Assembly: GCA_013519935.1 (NCBI GenBank)
Contig: JACDUA010000004.1
Coordinates: 1 to 64,000, forward strand
Direction of reading: 5' to 3'
Length of the DNA stretch: 64,000 nucleotides
From: Ectothiorhodospiraceae bacterium WFHF3C12
GTDB lineage: Bacteria; Pseudomonadota; Gammaproteobacteria; Nitrococcales; Nitrococcaceae
This document shows positions 8,605 through 18,033 of the stretch, in pieces. Each line of letters opens with the position of its first letter. Position 1 is the first letter of the stretch. Below the pieces are notes generated by a model. It was not told the origin of the DNA. It saw nothing but the letters and a program-made list of their open reading frames with translations, and did no database searches. The translations under genes and the position numbers were made by a program.

Positions 8605-10176
8605 ATGAACGACAGCGCCGAGAGGCGGGTTAGAAACCTACAGCTCAATGGCGAGCGCGCCCTGTTACGGGGCAGCCGGCGTGGACTCGAGAAGGAGAGC
8701 CTGCGGGTCACCCGGGACGGCAAGATCGCCCTGACGCCCCATCCCGAGGCGCTGGGCTCCGCGCTGTGCCATCCCTGGATCACCACCGACTATTCCGAGG
8801 CGCTGCTGGAGTTCGTCACGCCGCCTTACACGGAGACCGACCAGCTGCTCGGCTTCCTCGACGAGCTGCATCGCTACACCTACGCGAACATCGGCGACGA
8901 GCTACTCTGGGCCACCAGCATGCCCTGCATCGTCGGCGGCGAGCAGGGCATACCCATCGCCGAGTACGGCGATTCCAACGTCGGCCGGATGAAGCACATC
9001 TACCGGCGCGGGCTTGACTGGCGCTACGGCCGCACGATGCAGGCGATTTCCGGCATCCATTTCAATTACTCCTTCAGCGACGAGTTCCTGGCCGCGACCC
9101 GGGCCGCCGAGGGCGACGAGCGCAGCGAGAAGGCTCACCGCTCGGATCTGTACTTCCGGCTGATCCGCAACTTCCAGCGATTCGGCTGGCTCGTGCCTTA
9201 CCTCTTCGGCGCCTCTCCGGCGATCTGCAAGTCCTTCACCGGCGGCGAGAACCTGCATTTCAGGGAGTTCGGCCGGCACACCTTCTATGAGCCCTATGGC
9301 ACGTCGCTGCGCATGAGCGACATCGGCTACAAGAACAAGGCCCAGGCCGGGCTCACGGTCTCCTACAACGACGTCGACGCCTACATCGACAGTCTCAAGC
9401 GCGCCATATCCACGCCCGACCCGGAGTACGCGCGCATCGGCACGGAGGTGGACGGCTTCTGGCGGCAACTCAACGCCAACGTCCTGCAGATCGAGAACGA
9501 GTACTACAGCTTCTCGCGGCCCAAGGCCGTGGCGCGTTCGGGCGAGAAACCCACCACCGCCCTGCGCCGCGCCGGCGTGGAGTACGTGGAAATCCGCGCC
9601 CTGGACCTGAACCCCTTCGAGCCCCTGGGCACCTCGGTGCGGCAGCTGGAGTTCATGGAGACGTTGCTGCTGTTCTGTCTGCTGCGCGATAGCCCGCCCA
9701 TCGACGCCCGGGAACAGGGCCGGATCAACTGCAACCAGGGCCTGGTCGCCCGCCAGGGCCGGGAACCGGGGCTGGAGCTCTACCGGGGCGACGGCCGGCG
9801 CGTCACCCTGCGGAGCTGGGCCAGGGAGCTGTTCGACGCGATGGCCGGACCGGCGGAACTGCTGGACGAGATCCACGACGAGGGCCGCTACACGGAGGCG
9901 CTACGTCAGCTCCGCGAGCGCATCGAGGACCCCGCACTGACGCCCTCGGCCCAGGTGCTGGAAGAAATGGACCGGCACGGCGAAGAGTTTGTGCAGTTCG
10001 CCATGCGCATTTCCGAGGAGCACGAGCAGTACTTCAAGGCCGCCCCCCTGCCCGAGCAGACGCGGCAGCGGTTCGATGCCGAGGCCCGGACCTCACTGGA
10101 GGAGCAGCGCCGCATCGAGGCCGGCGACGACCTGCCCTTCGAGGAATACCTGCGGCGCTACTTCGCCCAGCCGTGA
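8605..10176 (+). CDS. gshA: Glutamate-cysteine ligase, class I
   Basis: This catalyses the first step of glutathione synthesis, ATP-dependent gamma-glutamylcysteine formation in the cytoplasm. The 523 residues match the length of E. coli GshA (518). Recognisable blocks are RGLEKESLRV near residue 28, TTDYSEALLEFVTP near 60, the MKHIYRRGLDWRYG segment, and YVEIRALDLNPFEPLG near 330. No gshB neighbour is present in the window. The 250 bp upstream (8356-8604) holds no gene. Confidence 0.95.
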   Translation: MNDSAERRVRNLQLNGERALLRGSRRGLEKESLRVTRDGKIALTPHPEALGSALCHPWITTDYSEALLEFVTPPYTETDQLLGFLDELHRYTYANIGDELLWATSMPCIVGGEQGIPIAEYGDSNVGRMKHIYRRGLDWRYGRTMQAISGIHFNYSFSDEFLAATRAAEGDERSEKAHRSDLYFRLIRNFQRFGWLVPYLFGASPAICKSFTGGENLHFREFGRHTFYEPYGTSLRMSDIGYKNKAQAGLTVSYNDVDAYIDSLKRAISTPDPEYARIGTEVDGFWRQLNANVLQIENEYYSFSRPKAVARSGEKPTTALRRAGVEYVEIRALDLNPFEPLGTSVRQLEFMETLLLFCLLRDSPPIDAREQGRINCNQGLVARQGREPGLELYRGDGRRVTLRSWARELFDAMAGPAELLDEIHDEGRYTEALRQLRERIEDPALTPSAQVLEEMDRHGEEFVQFAMRISEEHEQYFKAAPLPEQTRQRFDAEARTSLEEQRRIEAGDDLPFEEYLRRYFAQP

Positions 10177-10179
10177 ACC

Positions 10180-10200
10180 CGGCCCGCCCGGGGCGGGCCG
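10180..10200. terminator. Hairpin between convergent gshA and MBL gene
   Basis: CGGCCCGCC and GGCGGGCCG form a perfect 9-bp stem around a 3-nt loop just after the gshA stop and just beyond the stop of the facing gene. There is no T tract, so it may be a bidirectional, imperfect terminator. Confidence 0.5.
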
Positions 10201-10206
10201 GCCCGG

Positions 10207-11094
10207 TCAGGCGTTGCGGGTGAAGCCCTGCTCGTAGTTGACCGGTACCTTGATATAGCTGACGCCGTTGTCTTCCGCCGGCGGCATCTCCCCGCCACGC
10301 ATGTTCACCTGCACGGACGGAATGATCAGCCGGGGCAGATCCAGTGTCCGGTCACGGCCGTCACGCACCTCGACGAACTCATCCTCGGTGGTTTCGTCGC
10401 GGACGTGGATGTTGTTCCGCCGCTGCTCGCCGACGGTGGTCTCGCAGCGGTACTCGCGGCCGCCGGGCCGGTAATCGTGCAGGACGAACATCCGTGTTTC
10501 CTCCGGCAGCTCATAGAGACGCTTGATGGAGCGGTAGAGGATCCGGGCGCTACCGCCGGGGAAGTCGCAGCGGGCGGTACCGCCATCCGGCATGAACAGC
10601 GAGTCGCCGACGAATACGGCGTCACCGATGTGATAGCTGAGGCTATCCGAGGTATGCCCGGGCGTCGGAATGGCACGGGCCTCGATACCGCCGACCCGGA
10701 AGGTCTCGAAATCCTCGAACAGGTGCTGGAACTGGGAGCCGTCGGCGAGAAAGCCACGGTCGACGTTGTAGACCGACTTGAAGTGCTCCTGGACCTGCCG
10801 GATGCCCTGGCCGATGGCCAGTGTGCCGCCCAGTTGCCGATGGATATAGCCGCCGCCGGCCAGATGGTCCGCGTGGGCATGGGTTTCGAGCACCCACTGC
10901 ACCGTCAGCCCCTGGGAGCGGACGAACTCGATGATCCGGTCCGCGGACTGGGTGCCGGTGCGTCCGGCGTGCTCCTCGTAGTCCAGCACGGCATCGATCA
11001 CCGCCGCCTGGAGGCTGTCCGGGTCCCATACGACGTAGGAGAAAGTGGACGTGGGCTCGTGGATGAAGCTCTGCACGACCGGTGTCTGGCTCAT
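10207..11094 (-). CDS. MBL-fold hydrolase, persulfide-dioxygenase-like (ETHE1/Blh group)
   Basis: A 295-residue metallo-beta-lactamase-fold protein with THAHADHLAG (His72, His74, Asp76, His77), PTPGHTSDS and VFVGDSLF. These fit the ETHE1/Blh group, which oxidises glutathione persulfide to sulfite with one Fe. The ATG has a strong GGAGGTGA site; a longer open frame upstream runs across the promoter and is rejected. It faces gshA, so glutathione supply and persulfide use lie side by side. A glyoxalase II-like hydrolase is the alternative. The upstream dyad suggests repression (see 11122-11153). Confidence 0.8.
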   Translation of the reverse strand: MSQTPVVQSFIHEPTSTFSYVVWDPDSLQAAVIDAVLDYEEHAGRTGTQSADRIIEFVRSQGLTVQWVLETHAHADHLAGGGYIHRQLGGTLAIGQGIRQVQEHFKSVYNVDRGFLADGSQFQHLFEDFETFRVGGIEARAIPTPGHTSDSLSYHIGDAVFVGDSLFMPDGGTARCDFPGGSARILYRSIKRLYELPEETRMFVLHDYRPGGREYRCETTVGEQRRNNIHVRDETTEDEFVEVRDGRDRTLDLPRLIIPSVQVNMRGGEMPPAEDNGVSYIKVPVNYEQGFTRNA

Positions 11095-11121
11095 GGTCAC
11101 CTCCGCGGGAAGTACATCTAT

Positions 11122-11153
11122 TTCATTATATGCATATGAACGAATAAAATGAA
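11122..11153 (-). promoter_or_regulatory. Predicted promoter with dyad over the -10 box
   Basis: On the minus strand a perfect TATAAT (11125-11130) lies 17 bp from TTCATT (11148-11153). A dyad TTCAT-N9-ATGAA (11122-11140), with an internal ATATGCATAT palindrome, covers the -10 box. ArsR-family sulfur sensors (BigR, SqrR) bind AT-rich dyads of this kind in front of Blh-type genes; assignment to them is inference. Confidence 0.5.
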
Positions 11154-11296
11154 CTTCAACGGCCCGTGACGCCGGCGGCCTGGAAATGTGCGCCACGTCC
11201 GGATCGATCGGGACGCTTCGTCCAGACTGTGCGGGACTCGAGCGCTGGCGCAGCAAGGACGAATGCGCCGACTGATGCCGGAAACATGCCCCTTTG

Positions 11297-13921
11297 ATGA
11301 CATCGTTCCGCCGTCTTCACATCCTGGTTTTTGGGGGCCTGCTGGCTGGCCTGTTGTCGGGCATCCCCTCCGCCGGCGCCGACGACCGCGACCCGCTGGT
11401 CGTCGTTCAGGACCGTGCCTGGGCACCCATGGCGTTCGCCGATGACCAGGGCAATCCGCAAGGCATGCTGGTTGATCTGTGGCGCGCGGTCGGCGAGAAG
11501 CTCGACCGGCCGGTGCGCTTCGAGCTCGTCAACTGGCAGCGGACCCTCGAGCTGACCCGTGACAGCGACGACCGGGTCCACGGCGGGCTATTCCTGTCCG
11601 AGGAACGCGACGCCTACCTCGATTACGCCAACGAGCTTGTTCCCCTTCGCACCGCCCTGTTCATCGCCGCCGAGGCCGGCACGGCCGGGCTGCTGGAGGC
11701 GTCGGACCTGACCGGCACCGAGGTGGGCGTGACCGCCGGCGGTTACGAGGCCACGTTCCTCCGGCAGAATCACCCCGACATCACCCTGAAACCCTACCCG
11801 AACAACGAAGCGCTCATCCGCGCCGCGACGCGCGGTGAAATCCGCGCCTTCGCGGCGGACTACCCGGTGGGGATGTACTACCTCGACCGCCACACGACGC
11901 CGGACCGTTTCCGGGTGCTGGAGGTGCTCTACGCCCAGCCACTCCGGGCCGCGGTGGCCGAAGACAACGACGCCCTCATGGCGGAGATCAATCGCGGGCT
12001 GTCCCTGCTCACGCCCGCGGAGAAGAGCCGGATCACCCAGAAATGGCTGCGCACCGAGCGCGTCGAGACCATCCCGTCCTGGCTGATACCGGTAATGAGC
12101 CTCGGTGCCGGCCTCACGGTGCTGGCCTGGCTGCTGCTGCATAACCGATTACTGCGCCACCAGGTTCTGAGTCAGACCCGCGACCTGGCGGAGCGTGAGC
12201 GACGGCTGACCCTGCTGACCGACAACATCACCGACGTGGTCTGGGCCGTGGGGCCCGATCGCCGATACACCTATGTCAGCCCGTCCATCGAACGACTCAC
12301 GGGCTCCCGTCCCGAGGAGATCGTCGGTAACCGGATGGGCGGCACCATCACTCCGGATTCCGTGGACCTGCTCACCGAACACATAAGGCGCGCCCGCGAT
12401 CAGGTAAGTCGCGGCGAGGCCCGGGGGCACGTGGACTTCACGGTTGAGGCACAGATGCTGCGAACCGACGCCCAGCCGCTGTGGACCGAGGTCGCAGCCA
12501 GGGTGTTCTTCGACGACGCGGCGCGTTTCACCGGCATGCAGGGCGTGACCCGGGAGATTACCGAGCGCCGGCGTTCCCGGGAGACCATCGAGCAGCTCGC
12601 CTACTACGACGCCCTCACGGGCCTGCCCAACCGCCGGCTGCTCCTCGAACGACTGGGGCAGGCCCGCAACGAATGCCTCCGCGGGGGCGAGCACGGCGTG
12701 CTGCTGTTCCTGGATCTGGACAACTTCAAGACCCTCAACGACACCGAGGGCCACTACATCGGCGACGCGCTGCTGCAACACGTCGCGGACCGGCTCTCCG
12801 GGTCCGTTCGCGATGACGACACCGTCGCCCGGCTGGGCGGCGACGAGTTCGTGGTGGTCCTGGGCAACATGGGCGCCACCCAGGACGCGGCCCGCCGCAA
12901 TGCCGAGCGCGTGGGCACTGCAATGCTGGCCAAGCTCAGTCAGCCCTACACGCTCAGCGGCCGCCAGGTTCACACCAGCGCCAGCATCGGCGCGGCGATA
13001 TTCGGCCGCAACGGTGAGAGCGTGGAGAACATCCTCAAACAGGCCGACATGGCCATGTACGAGGCGAAGGTCGCCGGCCGGGGCACGTTCTGTTTCTACG
13101 AGCCCAGCATGCAGGCCGCCGTGGATGCCCGGGCCCGCCTGGAGCGGGATCTGCGCGAGGCCATCCAGCTGGCCCAGTTCACCCTTTACTACCAGCCCCA
13201 GGTGGATGGCGAAGGCCGGGTCACGGGCGCAGAGGCCTTGCTGCGCTGGCTGCACCCGGAACGCGGCATGGTCTCGCCGGCGGAATTCATCGGCCTGGCC
13301 GAGGAGACCAACCTCATCGCACCACTGGGCCAGTGGGTCCTGGAGACCGCCTGTCGGCAGCTGGCGAGCTGGGCAGAGGCGAGCGCGACGGCCGGACTGT
13401 CGCTGTCGGTGAACGTCAGCGCGCGGCAGTTCGAACACCCCGGCTTCGTGGACGAGGTCTGCCAGGCCCTGGAGCGCAGCGGTGCCGACCCCGGGCAGCT
13501 CAAGCTGGAGCTTACCGAGAGCTCGATCCTCCGGGACGTCGACGCCGCCATCACGAAAATGGCCCGGTTGCGCGAGCTCGGCGTCGGCTTCGCCCTGGAC
13601 GACTTCGGCACCGGGTATTCCTCGCTGTCCTATCTCAAGCGCCTGCCGCTGGACCAGCTCAAGATCGACAAATCGTTCGTACACCATGTGCTGACCGACG
13701 AGGACGACGCGGCCATTGCGCAAACGGTCATCGCCCTGGGCCGGATGCTGAATCTGCCCGTGATCGCGGAGGGCGTGGAAACGCGCGAGCAGCAGCGATT
13801 CCTCTGCGAGCACGGCTGCCATGCCTTTCAGGGCTTTCTCTTCGGCCGCCCCCAGCCGCCGGAGGCCTTCGAGGCCGCGCTGCGCGGCAACGCCTCCGCG
13901 TCGGGGCGCGAAACGGCCTGA
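11297..13921 (+). CDS. Periplasmic solute-binding / PAS / GGDEF / EAL signalling protein
   Basis: A bifunctional cyclic-di-GMP protein of about 874 residues. Order: signal segment, a type 3 solute-binding domain (about 30-250, starting DPLVVVQDRAWAPMAF), one membrane helix near 260 (LGAGLTVLAWLLL), PAS (about 300-420), GGDEF with intact RLGGDEFV near 515, and EAL with AEALLRWLHP near 643 and DDFGTGYSSL. Both catalytic motifs look intact, so both synthesis and hydrolysis are possible. It probably senses an amino acid or similar ligand in the periplasm. The start is uncertain: ATG here, or a TTG one codon earlier; no clear ribosome site is seen. Confidence 0.9.
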   Translation: MTSFRRLHILVFGGLLAGLLSGIPSAGADDRDPLVVVQDRAWAPMAFADDQGNPQGMLVDLWRAVGEKLDRPVRFELVNWQRTLELTRDSDDRVHGGLFLSEERDAYLDYANELVPLRTALFIAAEAGTAGLLEASDLTGTEVGVTAGGYEATFLRQNHPDITLKPYPNNEALIRAATRGEIRAFAADYPVGMYYLDRHTTPDRFRVLEVLYAQPLRAAVAEDNDALMAEINRGLSLLTPAEKSRITQKWLRTERVETIPSWLIPVMSLGAGLTVLAWLLLHNRLLRHQVLSQTRDLAERERRLTLLTDNITDVVWAVGPDRRYTYVSPSIERLTGSRPEEIVGNRMGGTITPDSVDLLTEHIRRARDQVSRGEARGHVDFTVEAQMLRTDAQPLWTEVAARVFFDDAARFTGMQGVTREITERRRSRETIEQLAYYDALTGLPNRRLLLERLGQARNECLRGGEHGVLLFLDLDNFKTLNDTEGHYIGDALLQHVADRLSGSVRDDDTVARLGGDEFVVVLGNMGATQDAARRNAERVGTAMLAKLSQPYTLSGRQVHTSASIGAAIFGRNGESVENILKQADMAMYEAKVAGRGTFCFYEPSMQAAVDARARLERDLREAIQLAQFTLYYQPQVDGEGRVTGAEALLRWLHPERGMVSPAEFIGLAEETNLIAPLGQWVLETACRQLASWAEASATAGLSLSVNVSARQFEHPGFVDEVCQALERSGADPGQLKLELTESSILRDVDAAITKMARLRELGVGFALDDFGTGYSSLSYLKRLPLDQLKIDKSFVHHVLTDEDDAAIAQTVIALGRMLNLPVIAEGVETREQQRFLCEHGCHAFQGFLFGRPQPPEAFEAALRGNASASGRETA

Positions 13922-14038
13922 GCCGCCCCGGCAGGCCTTCACACCCGGGACGACGGCGTCCCGCGTTATCCAGTTTCCCGGAAGGTCCCCAGGCGCCGTA
14001 TCATGCGCGCCATACTCGTCTTCGCCCGGGAAAAGCCC

Positions 14039-16186
14039 ATGTCTACCGGCAACCTCACCCTGTTCCTCACCGCCGCCGGCGGACTGGAGCCGTTGCTCGC
14101 CGCCGAGGCCACGGCCCTGGGCCTGGCGGGGGTCACCGAAGCCCGCGGCGGCGTGCATGCCCGCGCGACACTCGATCAGGCCTACCGGGCATGCCTTTGG
14201 TCGCGTTTTGCCAGCCGCGTGCTGCTGGTGCTGGACCGCGCCCCGGTGGATACCCAGGACGAGCTCTACGCCTGGTTGCGCGGGCTGCCCTGGGAAGACC
14301 ACTTCGGCGCGGGGGCCACGCTGGCGGTGGACTGCAACGGTTCCGGCGCCGGTATAGACAACACCCAGTACGGCGCCCGGCGGGTCAAGGACGCTGTGGT
14401 GGACCGGTTCCGGGAGCGTTTCGGCACCCGGCCCAGCGTTTCCACGCAACGCCCGGACGTCAGGCTCAATTGCCATCTCACCGGCCTGGGTGCCGAAATC
14501 CGCCTGGATCTCTCCGGAGAGCCCCTCCACCGCCGGGGCTATCGCCGCCGCCAGGGCGGCGCGCCGCTGAAGGAGACCCTGGCCGCCGCCATGCTGGCAC
14601 GGGCGGGCTGGCCGGAGGCTTTCGAAGGGCCCGGCGCCCTGGTCGACCCCATGTGCGGTTCCGGCACGCTGCTCGTCGAGGCCGGCTGGATGGCCGGCGA
14701 CCACGCCCCTGGCCTGCTTCGCGACTACTTCGGCTTCCTCGGCTGGCGGGGGCATGACGCGGCCATCTGGGACGGGCTTCGGGCCGAAGCGGCCGAGCGC
14801 CGGGCCGCCGGCGCCAAGCGGCTGTCGAAACTGGTCGGCTTCGATCAGGACGGCGACGCCGTCGCCGCGGCCCAGGCCAACGTGGAAGCCGCGGGTCTGT
14901 CCGGGGCCGTGCACATCGAACGCCGCCCCCTGAGTCGCGCCGAACCGCCGGCCTCCGCGACCGGCGGGCTGGTGGCCACCAATCCTCCCTATGGCGAACG
15001 TCTCGGCGATAGCGGCCAATTGCGCATCCTCTACGGCCAGCTCGGGCACCGACTGCGCCGCCACTTTCCCGGCTGGCGGGCCGTGGTCCTGGCGGGCAGC
15101 GACGACCAACTCGGGGAGATCGGTCTGCGCGCCGACCGCCGATATACGCTGTACAACGGCGCCCTGCGCTGTCGTCTGGGCCTGTTCTCCATCAACCCGG
15201 ACGCCGACCGCGCGCCCTTGCCCGCCCGGGACCTGACGAACCGCCTGGGCAAGAATCTCAAACACCTGCGCCGCTGGGCCCGCCGCGAGGACGTGTGCTG
15301 CTTCCGGGTCTATGACGCCGATTTGCCCGAGTACGCCCTGGCCATCGACCTCTACGAGGGCGAGGAAGAGACCGGCTTGCACGTGCAGGAGTACGAAGCC
15401 CCCCGCAGCGTCGACGCCGGGAAGGCCGCCCGCCGGCTTCACGACGCTCTGCTGGTCATCCCGGATGCCCTGGGCGTGGCCCCGGAAGCCATGCGGCTCA
15501 AGACCCGGCACCGCCAGACCGGCGGGAGGCAGTACCAGCGCCAGGGCGAGACCGGCCGCGCCTTCATCGTGCGGGAGGGCGACGCGCGTCTCTGGGTCAA
15601 CCTGGACGATTACCTGGATACCGGTTTGTTCCTTGACCACCGTCCGATCCGCCGTTGGCTTCACGACAACGCCGACGGCATGAGCGTGCTGAACCTGTTC
15701 GGCTACACGGGCGCGGCAACGGTACAGGCCGCGCTGGGCGGTGCGCGCTCCACACTCACCGTTGATCTGTCGAAGCGCTACCTGGACTGGGCGGAGCGCA
15801 ATCTCCGGCTCAACCGTATCCCGCTGCAACAGCATCGCCTGGAGCGCGCGGACTGTCTGAAGTGGCTGGCCGAGCAGTCCCGTGGCCGCCCCGCGAACCG
15901 GTTCGATCTGATATTCCTGGACCCACCGACCTTCTCCACGTCCAAGGGCATGACGGGAACCCTGGACACCCAGCGCGATCACCCGACATTGATCCGGCAG
16001 GCGATGGCGTTGCTCGCGCCCGGTGGCACGCTGATATTCTCGACGAACGCCCGCCGTTTCCGGCTGGATGAAGCCATCAGCGACGCCTTCCGGGTCGAGG
16101 ACGTGACCGCCTGGAGCATCCCGGAGGATTTCCGTCGCAACCAGCGTATCCATCGCTGCTTCATGGTCACCCACCCCGGGGCCTGA
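14039..16186 (+). CDS. rlmL: 23S rRNA m2G2445 / m7G2069 methyltransferase, fused RlmKL
   Basis: Two methyltransferases in one chain of 715 residues, as in E. coli RlmKL. The N-terminal THUMP plus RlmL domain has ATNPPYGERLG near residue 315 (N2-G2445). The C-terminal RlmK domain has VLNLFGYTGAATVQAALGG and FLDPPTFSTSKGM near 627 (m7G2069). The start chosen matches the family N-terminus (LTLFLTAAGGLEPLLAAE); an ATG 12 codons upstream is possible. It stands alone between the c-di-GMP gene and the esterase. A 1363-residue frame on the opposite strand is a GC-driven shadow. Confidence 0.95.
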   Translation: MSTGNLTLFLTAAGGLEPLLAAEATALGLAGVTEARGGVHARATLDQAYRACLWSRFASRVLLVLDRAPVDTQDELYAWLRGLPWEDHFGAGATLAVDCNGSGAGIDNTQYGARRVKDAVVDRFRERFGTRPSVSTQRPDVRLNCHLTGLGAEIRLDLSGEPLHRRGYRRRQGGAPLKETLAAAMLARAGWPEAFEGPGALVDPMCGSGTLLVEAGWMAGDHAPGLLRDYFGFLGWRGHDAAIWDGLRAEAAERRAAGAKRLSKLVGFDQDGDAVAAAQANVEAAGLSGAVHIERRPLSRAEPPASATGGLVATNPPYGERLGDSGQLRILYGQLGHRLRRHFPGWRAVVLAGSDDQLGEIGLRADRRYTLYNGALRCRLGLFSINPDADRAPLPARDLTNRLGKNLKHLRRWARREDVCCFRVYDADLPEYALAIDLYEGEEETGLHVQEYEAPRSVDAGKAARRLHDALLVIPDALGVAPEAMRLKTRHRQTGGRQYQRQGETGRAFIVREGDARLWVNLDDYLDTGLFLDHRPIRRWLHDNADGMSVLNLFGYTGAATVQAALGGARSTLTVDLSKRYLDWAERNLRLNRIPLQQHRLERADCLKWLAEQSRGRPANRFDLIFLDPPTFSTSKGMTGTLDTQRDHPTLIRQAMALLAPGGTLIFSTNARRFRLDEAISDAFRVEDVTAWSIPEDFRRNQRIHRCFMVTHPGA

Positions 16187-16361
16187 CCGCGGCAGGCCCG
16201 CGGCGCGCCTTCGCGGGTCATGTTGCGGCGCATCTTGCAACCGGCACGGTGACTGCTAGCCTTGAGCGAATAATGACTAACGATTCATTTTTCATGTAAC
16301 CGGACCGACGGATTCAGCCGCGTCCGGGTCAGCCTCCGCAGCGGGCTCACTCCTTCCAATC

Positions 16362-16412
16362 CCGGCACCGGAAAGTGCCGGTACACGGACCGCCGGCGTC
16401 ACACGGCCGGCG
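16362..16412 (+). other. Two tandem hairpins in the esterase 5' leader
   Basis: The 270 bp before the esterase gene hold no gene but two consecutive perfect 7-bp stems: CCGGCAC/GTGCCGG (16362-16381) and CGCCGGC/GCCGGCG (16391-16412), ending about 45 bp before the start codon. They could be a terminator for rlmL, an mRNA leader structure, or chance in GC-rich DNA. Confidence 0.35.
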
Positions 16413-16456
16413 AACGACATGCGGCAGCAGTGCCACGCATGTCAGGAGGAGCAATC

Positions 16457-17950
16457 ATGAAACGCACAGGGATCAATCAGCACGACCGGCATAGCCGCCC
16501 CCGCTCATCCCGCCTCGCCCGGACCCTGCTCGCCGCGGCGGCCGCCCTGCTCACATCGACCGCCCTGCTGGCTGCCAATCCCGGCTGGGACCAGGAAACC
16601 ATCGCCGGCATGAACGTTCTGGTCTACACGCCAGACTCGGCGCCGGCGCTCGGGGACGGCCGGGCGCTCATGCTGACGCTGCATGGCTGCAGCCAGAGCG
16701 CCGACGACCTCGCCAGTGCCGGGGGCTGGGAGGATACCGCCGAGGAATACGGCATGGTGGTCGCGGCCCCGGACGCCCCCAATGGCGGCGTGCTCATCGG
16801 CTGCTGGGATTACTACGGCAGCAACCACACGCGCGGCAACCGCCACAACGACAATCTGCTGGGACTGGTGGACGAGCTGCTCGGCCGTCAGGCGCTGAAC
16901 ATCGACCCCGACCAGGTCTATATCTCCGGGCTGTCCTCCGGCGGCGGCCAGGTCATGGTCATGACCTGCCTGGCCCCGGACGTCTTCGCCGGCGGCGGCA
17001 ACAACGCCGGCCCCACCATCGGCACGGGCTCCGGTGACATCGGCTACGTGGCCACCAGTCAGTCGGCGGCGGTGAGCACGTGCACGAACCTCGCCGGCAG
17101 CCATGCGGACGCCTTCGATACCCAGATCGCCTCCATGATCTACGGCGACGGCGACTACACGGTGGCCCAGGGCTACAACGAGCTCAACGCCGATGTGAAG
17201 GCCGAGATCTACGGCGCTGGCTCGGAATCGGCGGTGGACATGGCCGCCCTGCCCGGCAACAGCACCGGCGGCAGCGGCCGCATCATCGCCGATGCCCAGG
17301 GACCGCGGGTCTCGGTGATAAAGAACGCCGGCATGGGCCACGAATGGCCGTCCGGGGACGGCACCGGCGGCAACTACATCGCCGGCAGCAGCGTCGACTA
17401 CCCCGCCTATCTCACCGCCTTCCTGTTCGCCAACAACCGGCGGGTGGACGGCGGTGACGATGGCGGCGGCGGAACCGGGCCCAGCGTGGACATAACGGCG
17501 CCCGTTGACGGTGCCACCGTGAGCGGTTCGGTCACCATCGAGGCAAGCGCCAACGACGACCAGGGCGTCACCGGCGTCGAGTTCTACGTCGACGACGGGC
17601 TCCTCGGCAGCGATGACACCGAACCTTACAGCCTGTCCTGGGACACGACCGCCATCGGCGACGGTGATCACGCCCTCAAGGCCGTGGCGCTGGACGCGGA
17701 CGGCAACACGGGCGTCGACGACGACACCACGGTGACCGTCGACAACGGCAGCGGGGGCGGCGCCGAGGATTGCTGGACCGCGACCAACGCCGACCACTAC
17801 GCCGCCGGACGCGCCAACCAGCTCGGCACGCCGCCTTACGAAAACTACAACGCCGTCGGTTCCTACCAGTGGCTGGGCTACGCCGATGACGTCACCTCCC
17901 TGGAGGAGACCAGCCCGGGCTACTACGTGGAGGTTGGCGGCTGCAACTGA
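16457..17950 (+). CDS. Secreted PHB-depolymerase-family esterase with Ig-like domain
   Basis: An exported esterase of 497 residues. The signal peptide ends near LLTSTALLA. The catalytic alpha/beta-hydrolase domain has the oxyanion segment LHGCSQSADD, the lipase box GLSSGG (nucleophile Ser), YGDGDYTV (likely Asp) and GMGHEWPSG (likely His). A Gly/Asp linker near 335-345 leads to a bacterial Ig-like domain (SVDITAPVDGATVSG onwards) and a Cys-containing tail. Targets of the family are polyhydroxyalkanoates or feruloyl/acetyl esters of polysaccharides; which one is unclear. The start has AGGAGGA upstream. The mature protein is strongly acidic, suggesting a salty habitat. Confidence 0.88.
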   Translation: MKRTGINQHDRHSRPRSSRLARTLLAAAAALLTSTALLAANPGWDQETIAGMNVLVYTPDSAPALGDGRALMLTLHGCSQSADDLASAGGWEDTAEEYGMVVAAPDAPNGGVLIGCWDYYGSNHTRGNRHNDNLLGLVDELLGRQALNIDPDQVYISGLSSGGGQVMVMTCLAPDVFAGGGNNAGPTIGTGSGDIGYVATSQSAAVSTCTNLAGSHADAFDTQIASMIYGDGDYTVAQGYNELNADVKAEIYGAGSESAVDMAALPGNSTGGSGRIIADAQGPRVSVIKNAGMGHEWPSGDGTGGNYIAGSSVDYPAYLTAFLFANNRRVDGGDDGGGGTGPSVDITAPVDGATVSGSVTIEASANDDQGVTGVEFYVDDGLLGSDDTEPYSLSWDTTAIGDGDHALKAVALDADGNTGVDDDTTVTVDNGSGGGAEDCWTATNADHYAAGRANQLGTPPYENYNAVGSYQWLGYADDVTSLEETSPGYYVEVGGCN

Positions 17951-17955
17951 GCTAC

Positions 17956-17982
17956 CGGGTGGGCGCCGCGGGCGCCCACCCG
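17956..17982 (+). terminator. Strong hairpin after the esterase gene
   Basis: CGGGTGGGCGCC and GGCGCCCACCCG form a perfect 12-bp stem with a 3-nt loop, five bases after the stop. No U tract follows, but position and strength suit transcript end or stabilisation. Confidence 0.65.
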
Positions 17983-18033
17983 AATTCCGGACCGGGCATG
18001 CCCCCGGGCTTCAGGGCAACCGCCGGGCACCCG

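Noticed and set aside
12149-16240. A 1363-codon open frame on the minus strand opposite the c-di-GMP gene and rlmKL
   Set aside because: It is antisense to two well-supported genes, has no domain I recognise, and such long shadows are common in GC-rich DNA.
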